NCBI RefSeq assembly: GCF_000266885.1 | Contig: NC_018020.1 | Location: 4,030,001 to 4,094,000, forward strand | Direction: 5' to 3' | DNA: 64,000 bases | Source: Turneriella parva DSM 21527 | GTDB lineage: Bacteria > Spirochaetota > Leptospiria > Turneriellales > Turneriellaceae | Shown here: in pieces, positions 33,438 through 42,275 of the stretch | Numbering within the stretch: the first letter of the stretch is position 1 | How the letters are laid out: every line of letters starts with the position of its first letter | Notes under the pieces: generated by a model | Seen by the model: only the letters and a program-made list of their open reading frames with translations | Told to the model about the DNA's origin: nothing | Database searches by the model: none | Translations under genes and position numbers: made by a program

Positions 33438-34697
33438 TCAGTGGAATGTTTCCTTCTCTGACGGAAACCTGACATCGCGCACCTCGGCGGCGTAATTTTC
33501 GAGCGCGCTGAGAATATCTGAGCTGAGGTTGGCATATTTACGCACAAACCGCGGCGCGAAATCAGGGTCCATACCCAAAAGGTCGGTGATGACGAGAACC
33601 TGCCCGTCGGTTGCGGTGCCCGCACCTATACCGATCGTTGCCAGCGTGCAGGCCTTGCTCACTTTTTCTGCAACAGCGGCCGGCACCATTTCAAGCACCA
33701 CAGCGAATGCTCCGGCTTTTTCAAGTGCCACGGCATCGCTCAGAAGTGTCTCAGCAGCGGCGTCACCCTTGCCCTGCACTTTATATCCGCCGAAAGCCAG
33801 CAGCGATTGCGGCGTGAAACCAAGATGACCCATGACGGGTATGCCTGCTTCGACGAGCGCGCGCACCTGCGGCAGAATGGCCTTGCCGCCTTCAAGTTTC
33901 ACGGCGTCGGCGCCGGTTTCTTTGATGATGCGCCCGGCATTCTCGAGCGCTTTTTCAACGCTGGTCTGGTAAGACATGAACGGCATGTCGACGACGATAA
34001 AAGCCTGCGGCGCGCCGCGCCGAACCGCGCGCGCGTGGTAGATCATGTCGTCGACGTTCACCGCGAGCGTATTCGGCAGCCCTTGCACAACATTGCCAAG
34101 CGAATCACCGACCAGAATCGCGTCGATTGAGGTGCGCGCCACGAGCCGCGCGAACGCGTGGTCGTAACAGGTGACGACGGAAATTTTTTCACCCGCCAGT
34201 TTCTTTTTCGTAAAGTCGTGTATGTTCATGATGGCATTTCCCCTGATGCGCGACCAGGCGACCCCGGTTTCGCTGTCGACTGCGTCTGACTTGAGTTCGT
34301 TCATGATCTGTCGAATCCATTCGCGTGACCGGTTATGTATATGCGGCACGCGCAGATTCGGCAGATGCACGGGCTCGGCCGACGACCAGACGATGTCGAT
34401 GTCGATTTCGCGCGGCCCGTTCTTGATGCGCTTCTGTCTGCCGATACGCTGCTCAAGCTGCAGCAGCGCCTTTAGCAGATCAGGCGGATTCAGGTCAGAA
34501 ACGAGCCGAACGCCCTGGTTCAGAAATCTGCCCTGCGCCCGAATCAGAATCGGCAGCGTTTCAAGCACCCTGCTCTGCTGCAGTACCTCGCCCACTTCGG
34601 CAAGCCCTTGCATCGCCTGCGCGAGATTTGCCTGTCGGTCGCCGACGTTGGTGCCCAGCACGATAATATATTCGGTTCTTTGTCCCACGCGAGGCAT
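33438..34697 (-). CDS. folK-panB: FolK-PanB fusion: HPPK joined to ketopantoate hydroxymethyltransferase
   Basis: 419 residues in one uninterrupted frame. Residues 1-150 are 6-hydroxymethyl-dihydropterin pyrophosphokinase: VLGTNVGDRQANL, FLNQGVRL, RQKRIKNGPREIDIDIV and LRVPHIHNRSRE. Residues 157-419 are 3-methyl-2-oxobutanoate hydroxymethyltransferase: EKISVVTCYDHAFARL, LVGDSLGNVVQG, VVDMPFMSYQ, AVKLEGG, GHLGFTPQS and IGIGAGTATDGQVLV. FolK makes a folate precursor; PanB uses methylene-tetrahydrofolate to make ketopantoate, so the pair is metabolically linked. ATG 34229 with AGGGG ten bases upstream starts a complete PanB and may allow separate translation. Domain identities are very secure. 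Confidence 0.93.
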   Translation of the reverse strand: MPRVGQRTEYIIVLGTNVGDRQANLAQAMQGLAEVGEVLQQSRVLETLPILIRAQGRFLNQGVRLVSDLNPPDLLKALLQLEQRIGRQKRIKNGPREIDIDIVWSSAEPVHLPNLRVPHIHNRSREWIRQIMNELKSDAVDSETGVAWSRIRGNAIMNIHDFTKKKLAGEKISVVTCYDHAFARLVARTSIDAILVGDSLGNVVQGLPNTLAVNVDDMIYHARAVRRGAPQAFIVVDMPFMSYQTSVEKALENAGRIIKETGADAVKLEGGKAILPQVRALVEAGIPVMGHLGFTPQSLLAFGGYKVQGKGDAAAETLLSDAVALEKAGAFAVVLEMVPAAVAEKVSKACTLATIGIGAGTATDGQVLVITDLLGMDPDFAPRFVRKYANLSSDILSALENYAAEVRDVRFPSEKETFH

Positions 34698-34754
34698 CGC
34701 ATGCTACGATCGCCACAGGGCGACCAGCCTTATGGCACTCCCATGCCCGTGTGA

Positions 34755-35450
34755 TCAGGGATTACCAGGCTGCGCCGCTGGCTTTTGCGCAAGCCAGGCA
34801 TCGACCTCTTGCTGCTTTTGCTTCAGCCGCAGCAGGTGGTTGCCGGTGAAGACCGTGTAGTCGATGTCGCCCGCGAGAATATCGGCGCGAATCGATTCGA
34901 GGCCTGGCATGTCGATTTCGAAATTATAGCTCGAAGCTTCGAGCGCGAGATCACGCGCCTTTTTCCAGTATGGCATCGACTCGCGGTAATAGCCCTCTGC
35001 CACCTGAAACGAGTTTTTCAGCTCGGGAGCAAAGTCGAGGTTATAAAAATACAGATGCCGCTTGTCAAAGAGCGACGCCAGCCTCAGGTATGACCGCATA
35101 ATCTGCAGGTTGATGTGCATATGAACCAGCAGCCGGTATTTATGGTATTCCTGCGGGTTGTGAATGAGACACAGCGCCTCGCGCGGGTGCCTGAATTTCT
35201 TCTCGAGCGCGATTTTCAGAAAGAATATGTTGCGCCTGATCTCTTCTTGCTGCGAAAGCTGCTTCAGGCTGTAGAGTAAGAAAAAGTCTTCAACAAACTG
35301 CGGCTGCCACTGGTGCAGGCGTTTCGGTATCCAGTCAGAGAACTTCGTGAACATGCCCGACTGGTCATAATAATAGTCGAGCCTCAGCGTCGCGGCGAGG
35401 CTCGCTGGCAGAAGCAAAACGAAAAAAATGGCCGCCCGGCAGAGCTTCAC
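34755..35450 (-). CDS. Exported hypothetical protein
   Basis: 231 residues with a Sec signal peptide (AAIFFVLLLPASLAA). The mature part is helical and rich in Tyr, Phe and Leu (LDYYYDQSGMF, EEIRRNIFFLKIALEKK, YRLLVHMHINLQIMRSYLRL), reminiscent of a helical hairpin or TPR-like periplasmic protein. I recognise no family. It lies between the YihY chimera and folK-panB on the same strand, with about 35 bases to the former and 57 to the latter. Confidence 0.65.
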   Translation of the reverse strand: MKLCRAAIFFVLLLPASLAATLRLDYYYDQSGMFTKFSDWIPKRLHQWQPQFVEDFFLLYSLKQLSQQEEIRRNIFFLKIALEKKFRHPREALCLIHNPQEYHKYRLLVHMHINLQIMRSYLRLASLFDKRHLYFYNLDFAPELKNSFQVAEGYYRESMPYWKKARDLALEASSYNFEIDMPGLESIRADILAGDIDYTVFTGNHLLRLKQKQQEVDAWLAQKPAAQPGNP

Positions 35451-35484
35451 CCTCTGATTATCGGCGCCGCAGGCAAAACCCCTA

Positions 35485-37854
35485 TTACTTTTCAGCCATC
35501 AGCTGCGAAAGTGTCACCTTGCGAAAAACCTTGCCCCGGTTAGCTTCAAGCTGATCGAAATAACCTTTCGTTGTGCGCATAAAGGCATTCTTGGCATTGT
35601 ATTCGGGTATCGAATAATCAGAAGGATCGAGATCTTCAACCAGCGTTGAGACCGATATCAGGTCTGGGTTCATTGCGAGAAGCCAGTGGTGGTCGTCGGT
35701 TTCGGTCACATAACCCCGTTCTTGCAGCCGCCCGATGATAAAGCCAAATTCTTCTTGATCGCCGCCGCAGTGTTTCAGCAGAATCTCTGAGGTACAATCG
35801 TTTCTGCCGTGGTTAAAGCTGTCGGCAAGCTTGTGCAGAATGCTGAGGCCATACCACAGCTGCCGCTTATGCCTTTCGTCGAGTGTCTTCTTTTTGCTCA
35901 TGCGAAATAGCTGCGGATATTGTGTGAAAAAGGCTATTTCGGCCCCAAAAAGAATAATCAAAGCAGACACGTAAAGCATCAAGAGCGTTAAGGGCACGAG
36001 GGCGAGCGTACCGTAAAGCGCCGCCGTGCCTTTCGAAAAATTCGTGACGTAGAACTTATACGCGAGAATGAAGATCACTAAGGCGATCGAAGTGAAAGTC
36101 GCGCCATACGCCGCCGATTTCGCCGCGACTGCAGTGTAGGGTATGATTTTGTATACCAGATAGAAGAGAATAAAAATTACCGCAAATGGAATCAGCAGAT
36201 TGCCCGCTGCCGAGATGAGTCTTCGCCAGATCGGGGCCTTTTGGATAATTTTGAAATCTTTCATAGCGGCGTTGTTGGTGCCATCGTGCTGCTGCATGAT
36301 CATTTGGTAGTGGTCGCCGACGATCAAGAACCGGCTCTCTTTCGCATAATAACGCACCGCCTGCAGGTCGACATCGCTGCGCCCTTTTTCAATGCGCCAT
36401 TGCACCGAGCCGTCTGGCAAGAACTGAGAATAGCGTATCAGGCCGTCGAGGCCCACGGCAATCGCCATACCGTCGGGGGCAACAGCGACATCTTGAAAGA
36501 ACAGGCTTTCAGCCATCGCGAGCGAACGCCAGGTGTTGCCGCTGTCACGTGTCATGAGCATGAGCCCGGCCTCACCCACGGCGAAACCGATGCCGTTATC
36601 GGCGATCGCCATGCCGGTCAGCGAAGCATTCTTGTTCTTCATCGCCTGCGTCAGCGGCGTATAAGGCGCAAAGGTTTCGCCACCATCAGACGTTGTGAGA
36701 GCCACACCCTCTTCGCCGAGCACCGCCCACAAACCTGCCCTGACACGCGCAACCTGACGCAGATTACTGCGCACATTGGCCTGATAGGCCGGTTTCCAGG
36801 TATCGCCGCCGTCGACGGTTTTGAGCAGCAGACCATCGTTACCAATGATCAGGCCCTGCCGATCGGTGATAAATTGAATTCGCCTGAGCACCACGTCTTT
36901 GACCCGGTCGTCTTCAAGTGTGTAGAATTTTTTCGCATGGTAGATGGCGCCGCCGTCTTTGCTCACCAAAATCACGCCACCGTCGGTGATCAGAATTTCA
37001 CGGTTATTCGTTCTGGCGAAATCGACGAATATGGCCTTCTGCAGCTGGCCTTTGTCTGCACGCGCGGCGCTCTGGTAGATATCAGTCTGTGATTGATCGA
37101 CAACCACATTCTTTTCATGATCGAGAACCACGACGGCGTTTTCTGCATCGTAGTCGATATTCGGCAGAATATTCTTTTCTTTGTAGGGTTTGCCCTTGTC
37201 GCTCTGCACCAAAAAGACGTGCTTGTCGCCCAATATCTGCACCGTATCTTGCAGCACTCGCACCTGCTTGAAGTTCGGCGACGAGAATTGCGCGAGCATC
37301 CACTGCGCATAGCTGATACCGACGGCGAGCACGGCGGGGCCGAAAACCATCACCATAATAAACCCAGAAATTTTCTGGAACATCGGCCGTTTGCGTGTTA
37401 CACGCCAGATCTTGTTGATCGAATCTTCAATATTGCGCAGCACGCTCGTTGCAGAAAACAGTAAAACGAGAAATCCAATGCCACCGATTGCGCCGGCATT
37501 TTTCAAAAACTCTCTGATGACGTTAAAGTAAGGGTCGAGATTGATTTGCATGCCGCTCATGCGCACAAAATCGTTTGCCCGCGCAAAATAGGCTTCCATG
37601 TCAATGAAACGTGAACCGAGCATCATCACGACCACGAGAGTCGGCACGAAGCTGACGACGATCGCATAGCTGATCGAGGCGCTGCGCAGCAAGACTTCGT
37701 CTTGCAGAAACTTTTTGAACGCGGCGATGCCAAACATAATCGAAGCCTGCAGGCGCTTCTGAAACTTGCGGGTGTCGTCAAAATCACCAGATAGCGTTTT
37801 GAGAAAGAACTCTTTCGTTCGAACGATAAGACCGGGCTTGGGTGTGCGTGACAT
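35485..37854 (-). CDS. YihY/BrkB-type membrane protein with an inserted beta-propeller
   Basis: 789 residues. Residues ~35-195 carry the first YihY/UPF0761 helices (EVLLRSASISYAIVVSFVPT, FLVLLFSATSVLRNIEDSIN, FGPAVLAVGISYAQWML). Residues ~200-540 form Ycf48/BNR-like propeller repeats (IGNDGLLLKTVDGGDTWKP, LTTSDGGETFAPYTPL, FAVGEAGLMLMTRDSGNTW). The YihY part resumes at ~550-670 (KIIPYTAVAAKSAAYGATF, YKFYVTNFSKGTAALYG, LYVSALIILFGAEI), with a winged-helix-like C-terminus. The propeller thus sits inside one inter-helix loop, presumably outside the cytoplasm. Ordinary YihY proteins are ~280-450 residues. Function unknown. Confidence 0.88.
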   Translation of the reverse strand: MSRTPKPGLIVRTKEFFLKTLSGDFDDTRKFQKRLQASIMFGIAAFKKFLQDEVLLRSASISYAIVVSFVPTLVVVMMLGSRFIDMEAYFARANDFVRMSGMQINLDPYFNVIREFLKNAGAIGGIGFLVLLFSATSVLRNIEDSINKIWRVTRKRPMFQKISGFIMVMVFGPAVLAVGISYAQWMLAQFSSPNFKQVRVLQDTVQILGDKHVFLVQSDKGKPYKEKNILPNIDYDAENAVVVLDHEKNVVVDQSQTDIYQSAARADKGQLQKAIFVDFARTNNREILITDGGVILVSKDGGAIYHAKKFYTLEDDRVKDVVLRRIQFITDRQGLIIGNDGLLLKTVDGGDTWKPAYQANVRSNLRQVARVRAGLWAVLGEEGVALTTSDGGETFAPYTPLTQAMKNKNASLTGMAIADNGIGFAVGEAGLMLMTRDSGNTWRSLAMAESLFFQDVAVAPDGMAIAVGLDGLIRYSQFLPDGSVQWRIEKGRSDVDLQAVRYYAKESRFLIVGDHYQMIMQQHDGTNNAAMKDFKIIQKAPIWRRLISAAGNLLIPFAVIFILFYLVYKIIPYTAVAAKSAAYGATFTSIALVIFILAYKFYVTNFSKGTAALYGTLALVPLTLLMLYVSALIILFGAEIAFFTQYPQLFRMSKKKTLDERHKRQLWYGLSILHKLADSFNHGRNDCTSEILLKHCGGDQEEFGFIIGRLQERGYVTETDDHHWLLAMNPDLISVSTLVEDLDPSDYSIPEYNAKNAFMRTTKGYFDQLEANRGKVFRKVTLSQLMAEK

Positions 37855-37912
37855 GGTTTAGCATGAGAGCGCAGCGCAGCCTGTCATCTTTTATTTTGCC
37901 TGCCGAATTGGA

Positions 37913-38914
37913 CTAATCGGACTCTGCAGCGCCTGAAACTCTCTCAGCAAGGTCTTTCAGCGACGTCGCCGAATAGCGGTAAGACGCTCTCTTTTGAAAT
38001 TTTCTCAATTTTTTAGGGGGCGCCTGCCCCGCACCGACGGCGAGCGTCAGCCGCAATAAGCGGTTGTCAATATTGGCTTTGGGTATCTCAGCGTGTTGAA
38101 TCAGCCGGTAGCCTTCGGCAAAACGCTCATTCAGTGCCAGGTGGTATGCGAGCAAGAAGTTGCATGCCGCTCGCAAAGACTTGCTGGTTTTTCCCGGCAG
38201 CGCCTTGCAGCGCGCCTCAGCTGTCTCTAAATCGCCCTGCTCCATTGCCAGGCGGGCCTGCAGCAAATAAAACTGGCCCTCAAGAGTTGAGTTGGCCGCG
38301 AGCAAATCGGCATCGAGGGTTGCAAGCTCTGCGAGCTGCTGCCCTGCGAGGGCGGTCTCTTCAATGCCATAGCGAATCTTGAGTAATTTGAGTGTCAGCT
38401 GTCGTTCATTGGCGGCTTTTGCGCCTTGGGCAAGTTCGGGCAGCACGGACTCCGCGTTTTCGACCTTGCAACTTTGCATGACGCGCACTGCGAATTCAAA
38501 GGCCGCCGCGCCAAATTTTACCTGGGCAAAATACCCGTGCGATGCTTCTGAAATTTCTTTCTGCGCGCATATTGCCGCGAGACGATTCAAGAGGCCCGAG
38601 GTTACCCTGGGTTGCAGGTTAAAACGCATGGCGACTGCCTCGCGGTACTTGCGCTGAAAAGCCTTCGACTGCCCCTGCTGAAATGCCTCGACGAGCCTGT
38701 TCTGCGCGAGGCGCAGGTAGAAGAGATCGTAACCGGCCGCACGGCGAAGCTTGTCGCTGCCGGTTGCTTGAATAAACCGCACAAGCAGCGCCTCAGCCTC
38801 TACCGGATCGCTTTCTTTGAGCGCCAGCGCCCGGCTGTGCAGCGAAGCCGCAGCGAGCGGCGTCGCGAGCACGCATACTGTCAGAAAGACAATTTTTGAG
38901 AACAATTCACTCAA
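37913..38914 (-). CDS. Exported TPR-like hypothetical protein
   Basis: 333 residues with a signal peptide (IVFLTVCVLATPLAAAS). The mature chain is helical with TPR/SEL1-like alternation (DPVEAEALLVRFIQATG, GDLETAEARCKALPGK, LRAACNFLLAYHLALNERFAEG) and a basic tail (PPKKLRKFQKRASYR). Three cysteines are present. It overlaps the PBP stop as ATGA, so it is coupled to peptidoglycan synthesis and may be a periplasmic accessory factor for that PBP (inference). Confidence 0.7.
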   Translation of the reverse strand: MSELFSKIVFLTVCVLATPLAAASLHSRALALKESDPVEAEALLVRFIQATGSDKLRRAAGYDLFYLRLAQNRLVEAFQQGQSKAFQRKYREAVAMRFNLQPRVTSGLLNRLAAICAQKEISEASHGYFAQVKFGAAAFEFAVRVMQSCKVENAESVLPELAQGAKAANERQLTLKLLKIRYGIEETALAGQQLAELATLDADLLAANSTLEGQFYLLQARLAMEQGDLETAEARCKALPGKTSKSLRAACNFLLAYHLALNERFAEGYRLIQHAEIPKANIDNRLLRLTLAVGAGQAPPKKLRKFQKRASYRYSATSLKDLAERVSGAAESD

Positions 38915-41457
38915 CGGAACTGCGACTCGCCCATGACTGCCATAAAGTCAGATTGTTCATCGCTGATGCCGTGCAGGCATTCGCCTTCTGGCACCACGCC
39001 GCTCAGAAAAATTTCGCTGCGGGCATGCGGGCAGGTTTCAGAGGCTGTGCGCCCGGTCAGAGGGCAGACACGAAGTCGAACCATGCCCGGTTGTAATTTG
39101 AAATCCGCAGGTTTAAAGTCGGGACGCAAAAAATCACCGGCGAGTTTTGCCGCAAGCGCCGAGCCGGTTGCACCCGGTATAGCATAGCGCATGTCGTCAT
39201 AGCCGAACCAGACTGCGACGACAATTTCTTTTCCGCCACCGACGAACCACAGGTCTCGCGACTCTGACGAAGTACCCGTTTTGCCGACGATTGCGTTAAC
39301 GCCCGCGCCGGATTTTTTTCCCGAGCTCTTCAAGAGCGACAACATCAGCTGCGACTCGGCCTGGCTGAGCAACCGGTCTTTCGACGCCGGGTAGAGACCG
39401 AGCTGGTCAATATGCGTTTTGCGCATGTCGGCAGATTTTTCAGCGCTCTCAACCCGCGTGATAAGCAACGGATCGTTGAGAAATCCGTTATTCAGAAAGA
39501 CACTGAAGGCGCGCGCCATCTCGAGGGGCGAAAGGGAAATGGTACCAATCGCGACGGTCTCGTCATAGCTGAACCTTTCACTCAGGGCGTTCTCATTCTG
39601 AAAAAAGAAATCTGAAAAAAGCTCGGTGATGCCGTCGCGGCCGACGAGGCGCCCGACGCGAATCGCGGGAATGTTACGCGACTTTGCCAGCGCATCGCGT
39701 ACCGGCATCGGGCCTTCAAAACCACCGTTGATATTTTCAGGCGCCCATGCCTTCGAGCCCGAACCGACAACGTACGGCGTGTCGTCTACGAGCGTCGCCG
39801 CGTGAATCAGGTGCTGGCTGAGTGCCTTAGCATAAATAAAAGGTTTGATTGCCGAGCCTGTTTGCCGGCGCATCTGCACCGTGCGGTTCAACTGGTTCTT
39901 GCTTTGAAAACTTTCACCGCCGACCATCGCGAGAATCTCACCGGTTCTCGGTGACATGGCAATGAGCGCCGCCTGCAAACCGCCATCGGCTTCGCGCGCG
40001 ACAGGCAGGCCGCCAAGATCGAGCAACAACCCGCTATCGAGCACTGCATTCTGCAGTTTTTTCTTCAGGCGGATTTCTTTTTGATCTGAAGAGCGAATCA
40101 CGCTTTGAAAGTTTTGCCGTGCCTTTTGAATGTGTTTGGCGAGCAGCTCTTCGGCTCGCGCCTGAAGAGTGGCATCAATCGTCGTGTAGACACGCGCCGA
40201 ATTCTGGTGCTCGCCGCCCAGTATCTTGCGCTGGGTCAGAAAATCGCGCGCGTACTGCGCGGGCCAGAGTGCCAGGCGCGACTTCGAGCCGAACGCCGTT
40301 TCGGTCGAGAAACGTTCTGCCTGAGCTGTGACTGACGCCATGCCACCCTCATAAGCCTGCATGTCGGGCACTTTCATACCGGCGCCGCGCATGCGCTCAT
40401 AGAGTGCCTGCATGCGACCGGCCAAACGCCGACCGTTTCTGAGCGGCGAATACCGCTCGGGCGAGGGTATCAGAGCGACGATCGACAAGAACTCGTTAAA
40501 ATTCAGTTCTTGCGGCGTCTTGTCATAGTAGAAGCGAGCAGCCGAAGCGAATGAATAATTGCCATGGCCCAGGTAGACATGGTTCATATAGAGTTCAAGA
40601 ATCTTCGGCTTGCTGAGCGTAGATTCAAGCGCGCGCGCGAGCCTGATCTCGCTGAGTTTGCGCAGAATGCGTTTCTGCCGGTTTTGCAGCATAATGCGCG
40701 CGAGCTGCTGCGTTATCGTTGAAGCACCCTGTGCGTAGCGCAGTCTCAGCGCATTGTTGACAACGGCGCGCAAAATAGCACTGTATTCAACCCCATGGTG
40801 GCGAAAGAAGTTCTTGTCTTCGGCAAAGAGCAGAATATCGATCTGCCAGCGCGGGTAGTCTGCCAGCACGGCTTTCGTTGAATCAGAGACGCCGAGACGG
40901 TTCAGTTCTTGTCCATTGCGGTCGAGCACGACATCGGCTTCGCGGTTCTTCAACTGTGCGAGCTGCGCCTTGGCCTCTTCGTCAGCGACGGGTATTGCCT
41001 GCATCACCACAAGGCCCGTAATGAAGAGCGTCATGAGTGTCGACGCTACTAAAACAACCTGCCTGATGCCAGGCAATTTCAGACGCCACTCTGATACCGG
41101 GTGTGACGAACGCTCTTCAACCTGCAACGGATATTCGGTGCGGTCAATCGCAGTCGTTTCTATCGTAGAATTATAGGGTGCATCATCTGCAGCGAAATTT
41201 TCGCCGGGTGTTTGTTCTTGCTGAACCGAAACCGCGGGCAATGCCGGGGCTTCAGGTGCTGCGGGGGTTAAAGGTTCGTCTGATCGCCCCTGCTTTTCGC
41301 GCAGCAGGTTGAGAATTTTGCCGTCACGGTTATCGTAACCGTGCGAATAACCGCAATGCGGGCAAGCCGCAGTGAGTACCGAAAATTGACTGAGCTCAAG
41401 CGCAGGCGAAAAAACCCCGGCGCAGCGGCGACACGCATGTTCGAATGCGTGGCGCAT
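38911..41457 (-). CDS. Class A penicillin-binding protein with N-terminal zinc ribbon
   Basis: 848 residues. The first 45 residues contain two CxxC pairs (Cys9/Cys12 and Cys32/Cys35) predicted to bind zinc in the cytoplasm, followed by a Pro/Ala linker. One membrane helix (~130-152) leads to a GT51 glycosyltransferase (AEDKNFFRHHGVEYSAIL, GASTITQQLAR, ELYMNHVYLGHGNYSFASAA) and a transpeptidase with SxxK in GSAIKPFIYA, SRN, and KTGTSSESRD. It polymerises and cross-links peptidoglycan. Class A PBPs rarely carry a zinc ribbon. The upstream exported protein gene ends one base before it, and a TPR protein gene overlaps its stop. Confidence 0.93.
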   Translation of the reverse strand: MRHAFEHACRRCAGVFSPALELSQFSVLTAACPHCGYSHGYDNRDGKILNLLREKQGRSDEPLTPAAPEAPALPAVSVQQEQTPGENFAADDAPYNSTIETTAIDRTEYPLQVEERSSHPVSEWRLKLPGIRQVVLVASTLMTLFITGLVVMQAIPVADEEAKAQLAQLKNREADVVLDRNGQELNRLGVSDSTKAVLADYPRWQIDILLFAEDKNFFRHHGVEYSAILRAVVNNALRLRYAQGASTITQQLARIMLQNRQKRILRKLSEIRLARALESTLSKPKILELYMNHVYLGHGNYSFASAARFYYDKTPQELNFNEFLSIVALIPSPERYSPLRNGRRLAGRMQALYERMRGAGMKVPDMQAYEGGMASVTAQAERFSTETAFGSKSRLALWPAQYARDFLTQRKILGGEHQNSARVYTTIDATLQARAEELLAKHIQKARQNFQSVIRSSDQKEIRLKKKLQNAVLDSGLLLDLGGLPVAREADGGLQAALIAMSPRTGEILAMVGGESFQSKNQLNRTVQMRRQTGSAIKPFIYAKALSQHLIHAATLVDDTPYVVGSGSKAWAPENINGGFEGPMPVRDALAKSRNIPAIRVGRLVGRDGITELFSDFFFQNENALSERFSYDETVAIGTISLSPLEMARAFSVFLNNGFLNDPLLITRVESAEKSADMRKTHIDQLGLYPASKDRLLSQAESQLMLSLLKSSGKKSGAGVNAIVGKTGTSSESRDLWFVGGGKEIVVAVWFGYDDMRYAIPGATGSALAAKLAGDFLRPDFKPADFKLQPGMVRLRVCPLTGRTASETCPHARSEIFLSGVVPEGECLHGISDEQSDFMAVMGESQFR

Positions 41458-41458
41458 A

Positions 41459-42184
41459 TTATTTCAGCTCAAACAGGTCTCGGAGCTTCTTTTTTTGCGT
41501 AATTTCAATCGACTCGACAGTAAACCGCAATGATTTTACCGTGCGGCGCAGATATTTCTTGTACGTCTCGACAAAGTCGACTTTTTTATCATAGAACGGT
41601 ATGGTTTTGAGCTCCACCTTTTCTTTTTCTTTGAATGTCTCGTTCTGCCGCTCGTCAAATTCTGATTCAAAATAGGTGACGAGAATATCGTCGTTACGGT
41701 CAACCTTCGGATCGGCTTTTTGCTGCCCTTCTTTCGCCTCTGGGTTGTCGAAGAAGTTCGGTGTCGGGTTCACGACTTCGCGCTTTTCGCGCTTGTACGC
41801 CTTGCCAAAGGGGTTGTTGCGTTCAAAGACCAGCCGTACCTTCGATAGTTTTGCATTTTGGCCTTCACCTGTAGGGTAGAGAATAATGACGCCATTGTAG
41901 AGGTAGCGCTCAGAGATCGTCTTGATCGATTCGCCCGAAGCGATTTCAAGACTCAGGCCGCCATCTTGCTCTTTTTTCATGCGCGGCGCGGCGCGGGGGG
42001 CCAGCATCGCGATTTCCCGGTGCAGGTTGTCGATTTCGATATCGCCATAACCCGTTTCGTCAGCGCGTTTCTTCTGTTCTTCTTGCTGCGCCAAAATCTG
42101 CGGATCGATAATTTTCTGCGCCCAAATGACGCTGCAGATGGCTGCAACGAGCAGCGCCGAAATGACTGTTATTCTTTTGAGCAT
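41459..42184 (-). CDS. Exported hypothetical protein of the PBP operon
   Basis: 241 residues with a signal peptide (ITVISALLVAAICSVIWA). The mature part is highly charged, Lys/Glu/Asp-rich, with a small beta-rich middle (YLYNGVIILYPTGEG, LSKVRLVFERNNPFG) and a Lys-rich helical C-terminus. I recognise no family. The PBP ATG comes one base after its stop, so the two are coupled, suggesting an envelope or cell-wall role. Confidence 0.65.
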   Translation of the reverse strand: MLKRITVISALLVAAICSVIWAQKIIDPQILAQQEEQKKRADETGYGDIEIDNLHREIAMLAPRAAPRMKKEQDGGLSLEIASGESIKTISERYLYNGVIILYPTGEGQNAKLSKVRLVFERNNPFGKAYKREKREVVNPTPNFFDNPEAKEGQQKADPKVDRNDDILVTYFESEFDERQNETFKEKEKVELKTIPFYDKKVDFVETYKKYLRRTVKSLRFTVESIEITQKKKLRDLFELK

Positions 42185-42275
42185 GGTTTTTCCCGTAACG
42201 GCTGCCTGTAGATCGACAGACCGCTATAGACATTAACGGCGAATGCTGCTGCTTCCTTTAATAAGCGGGGGGCTC

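Noticed and set aside
33438-34697. folK and panB as two genes joined by a sequencing error
   Set aside because: The frame is continuous through a sensible linker (about residues 140-157) and both halves are complete, so a true fusion is the simpler reading, although a check of reads is worthwhile.
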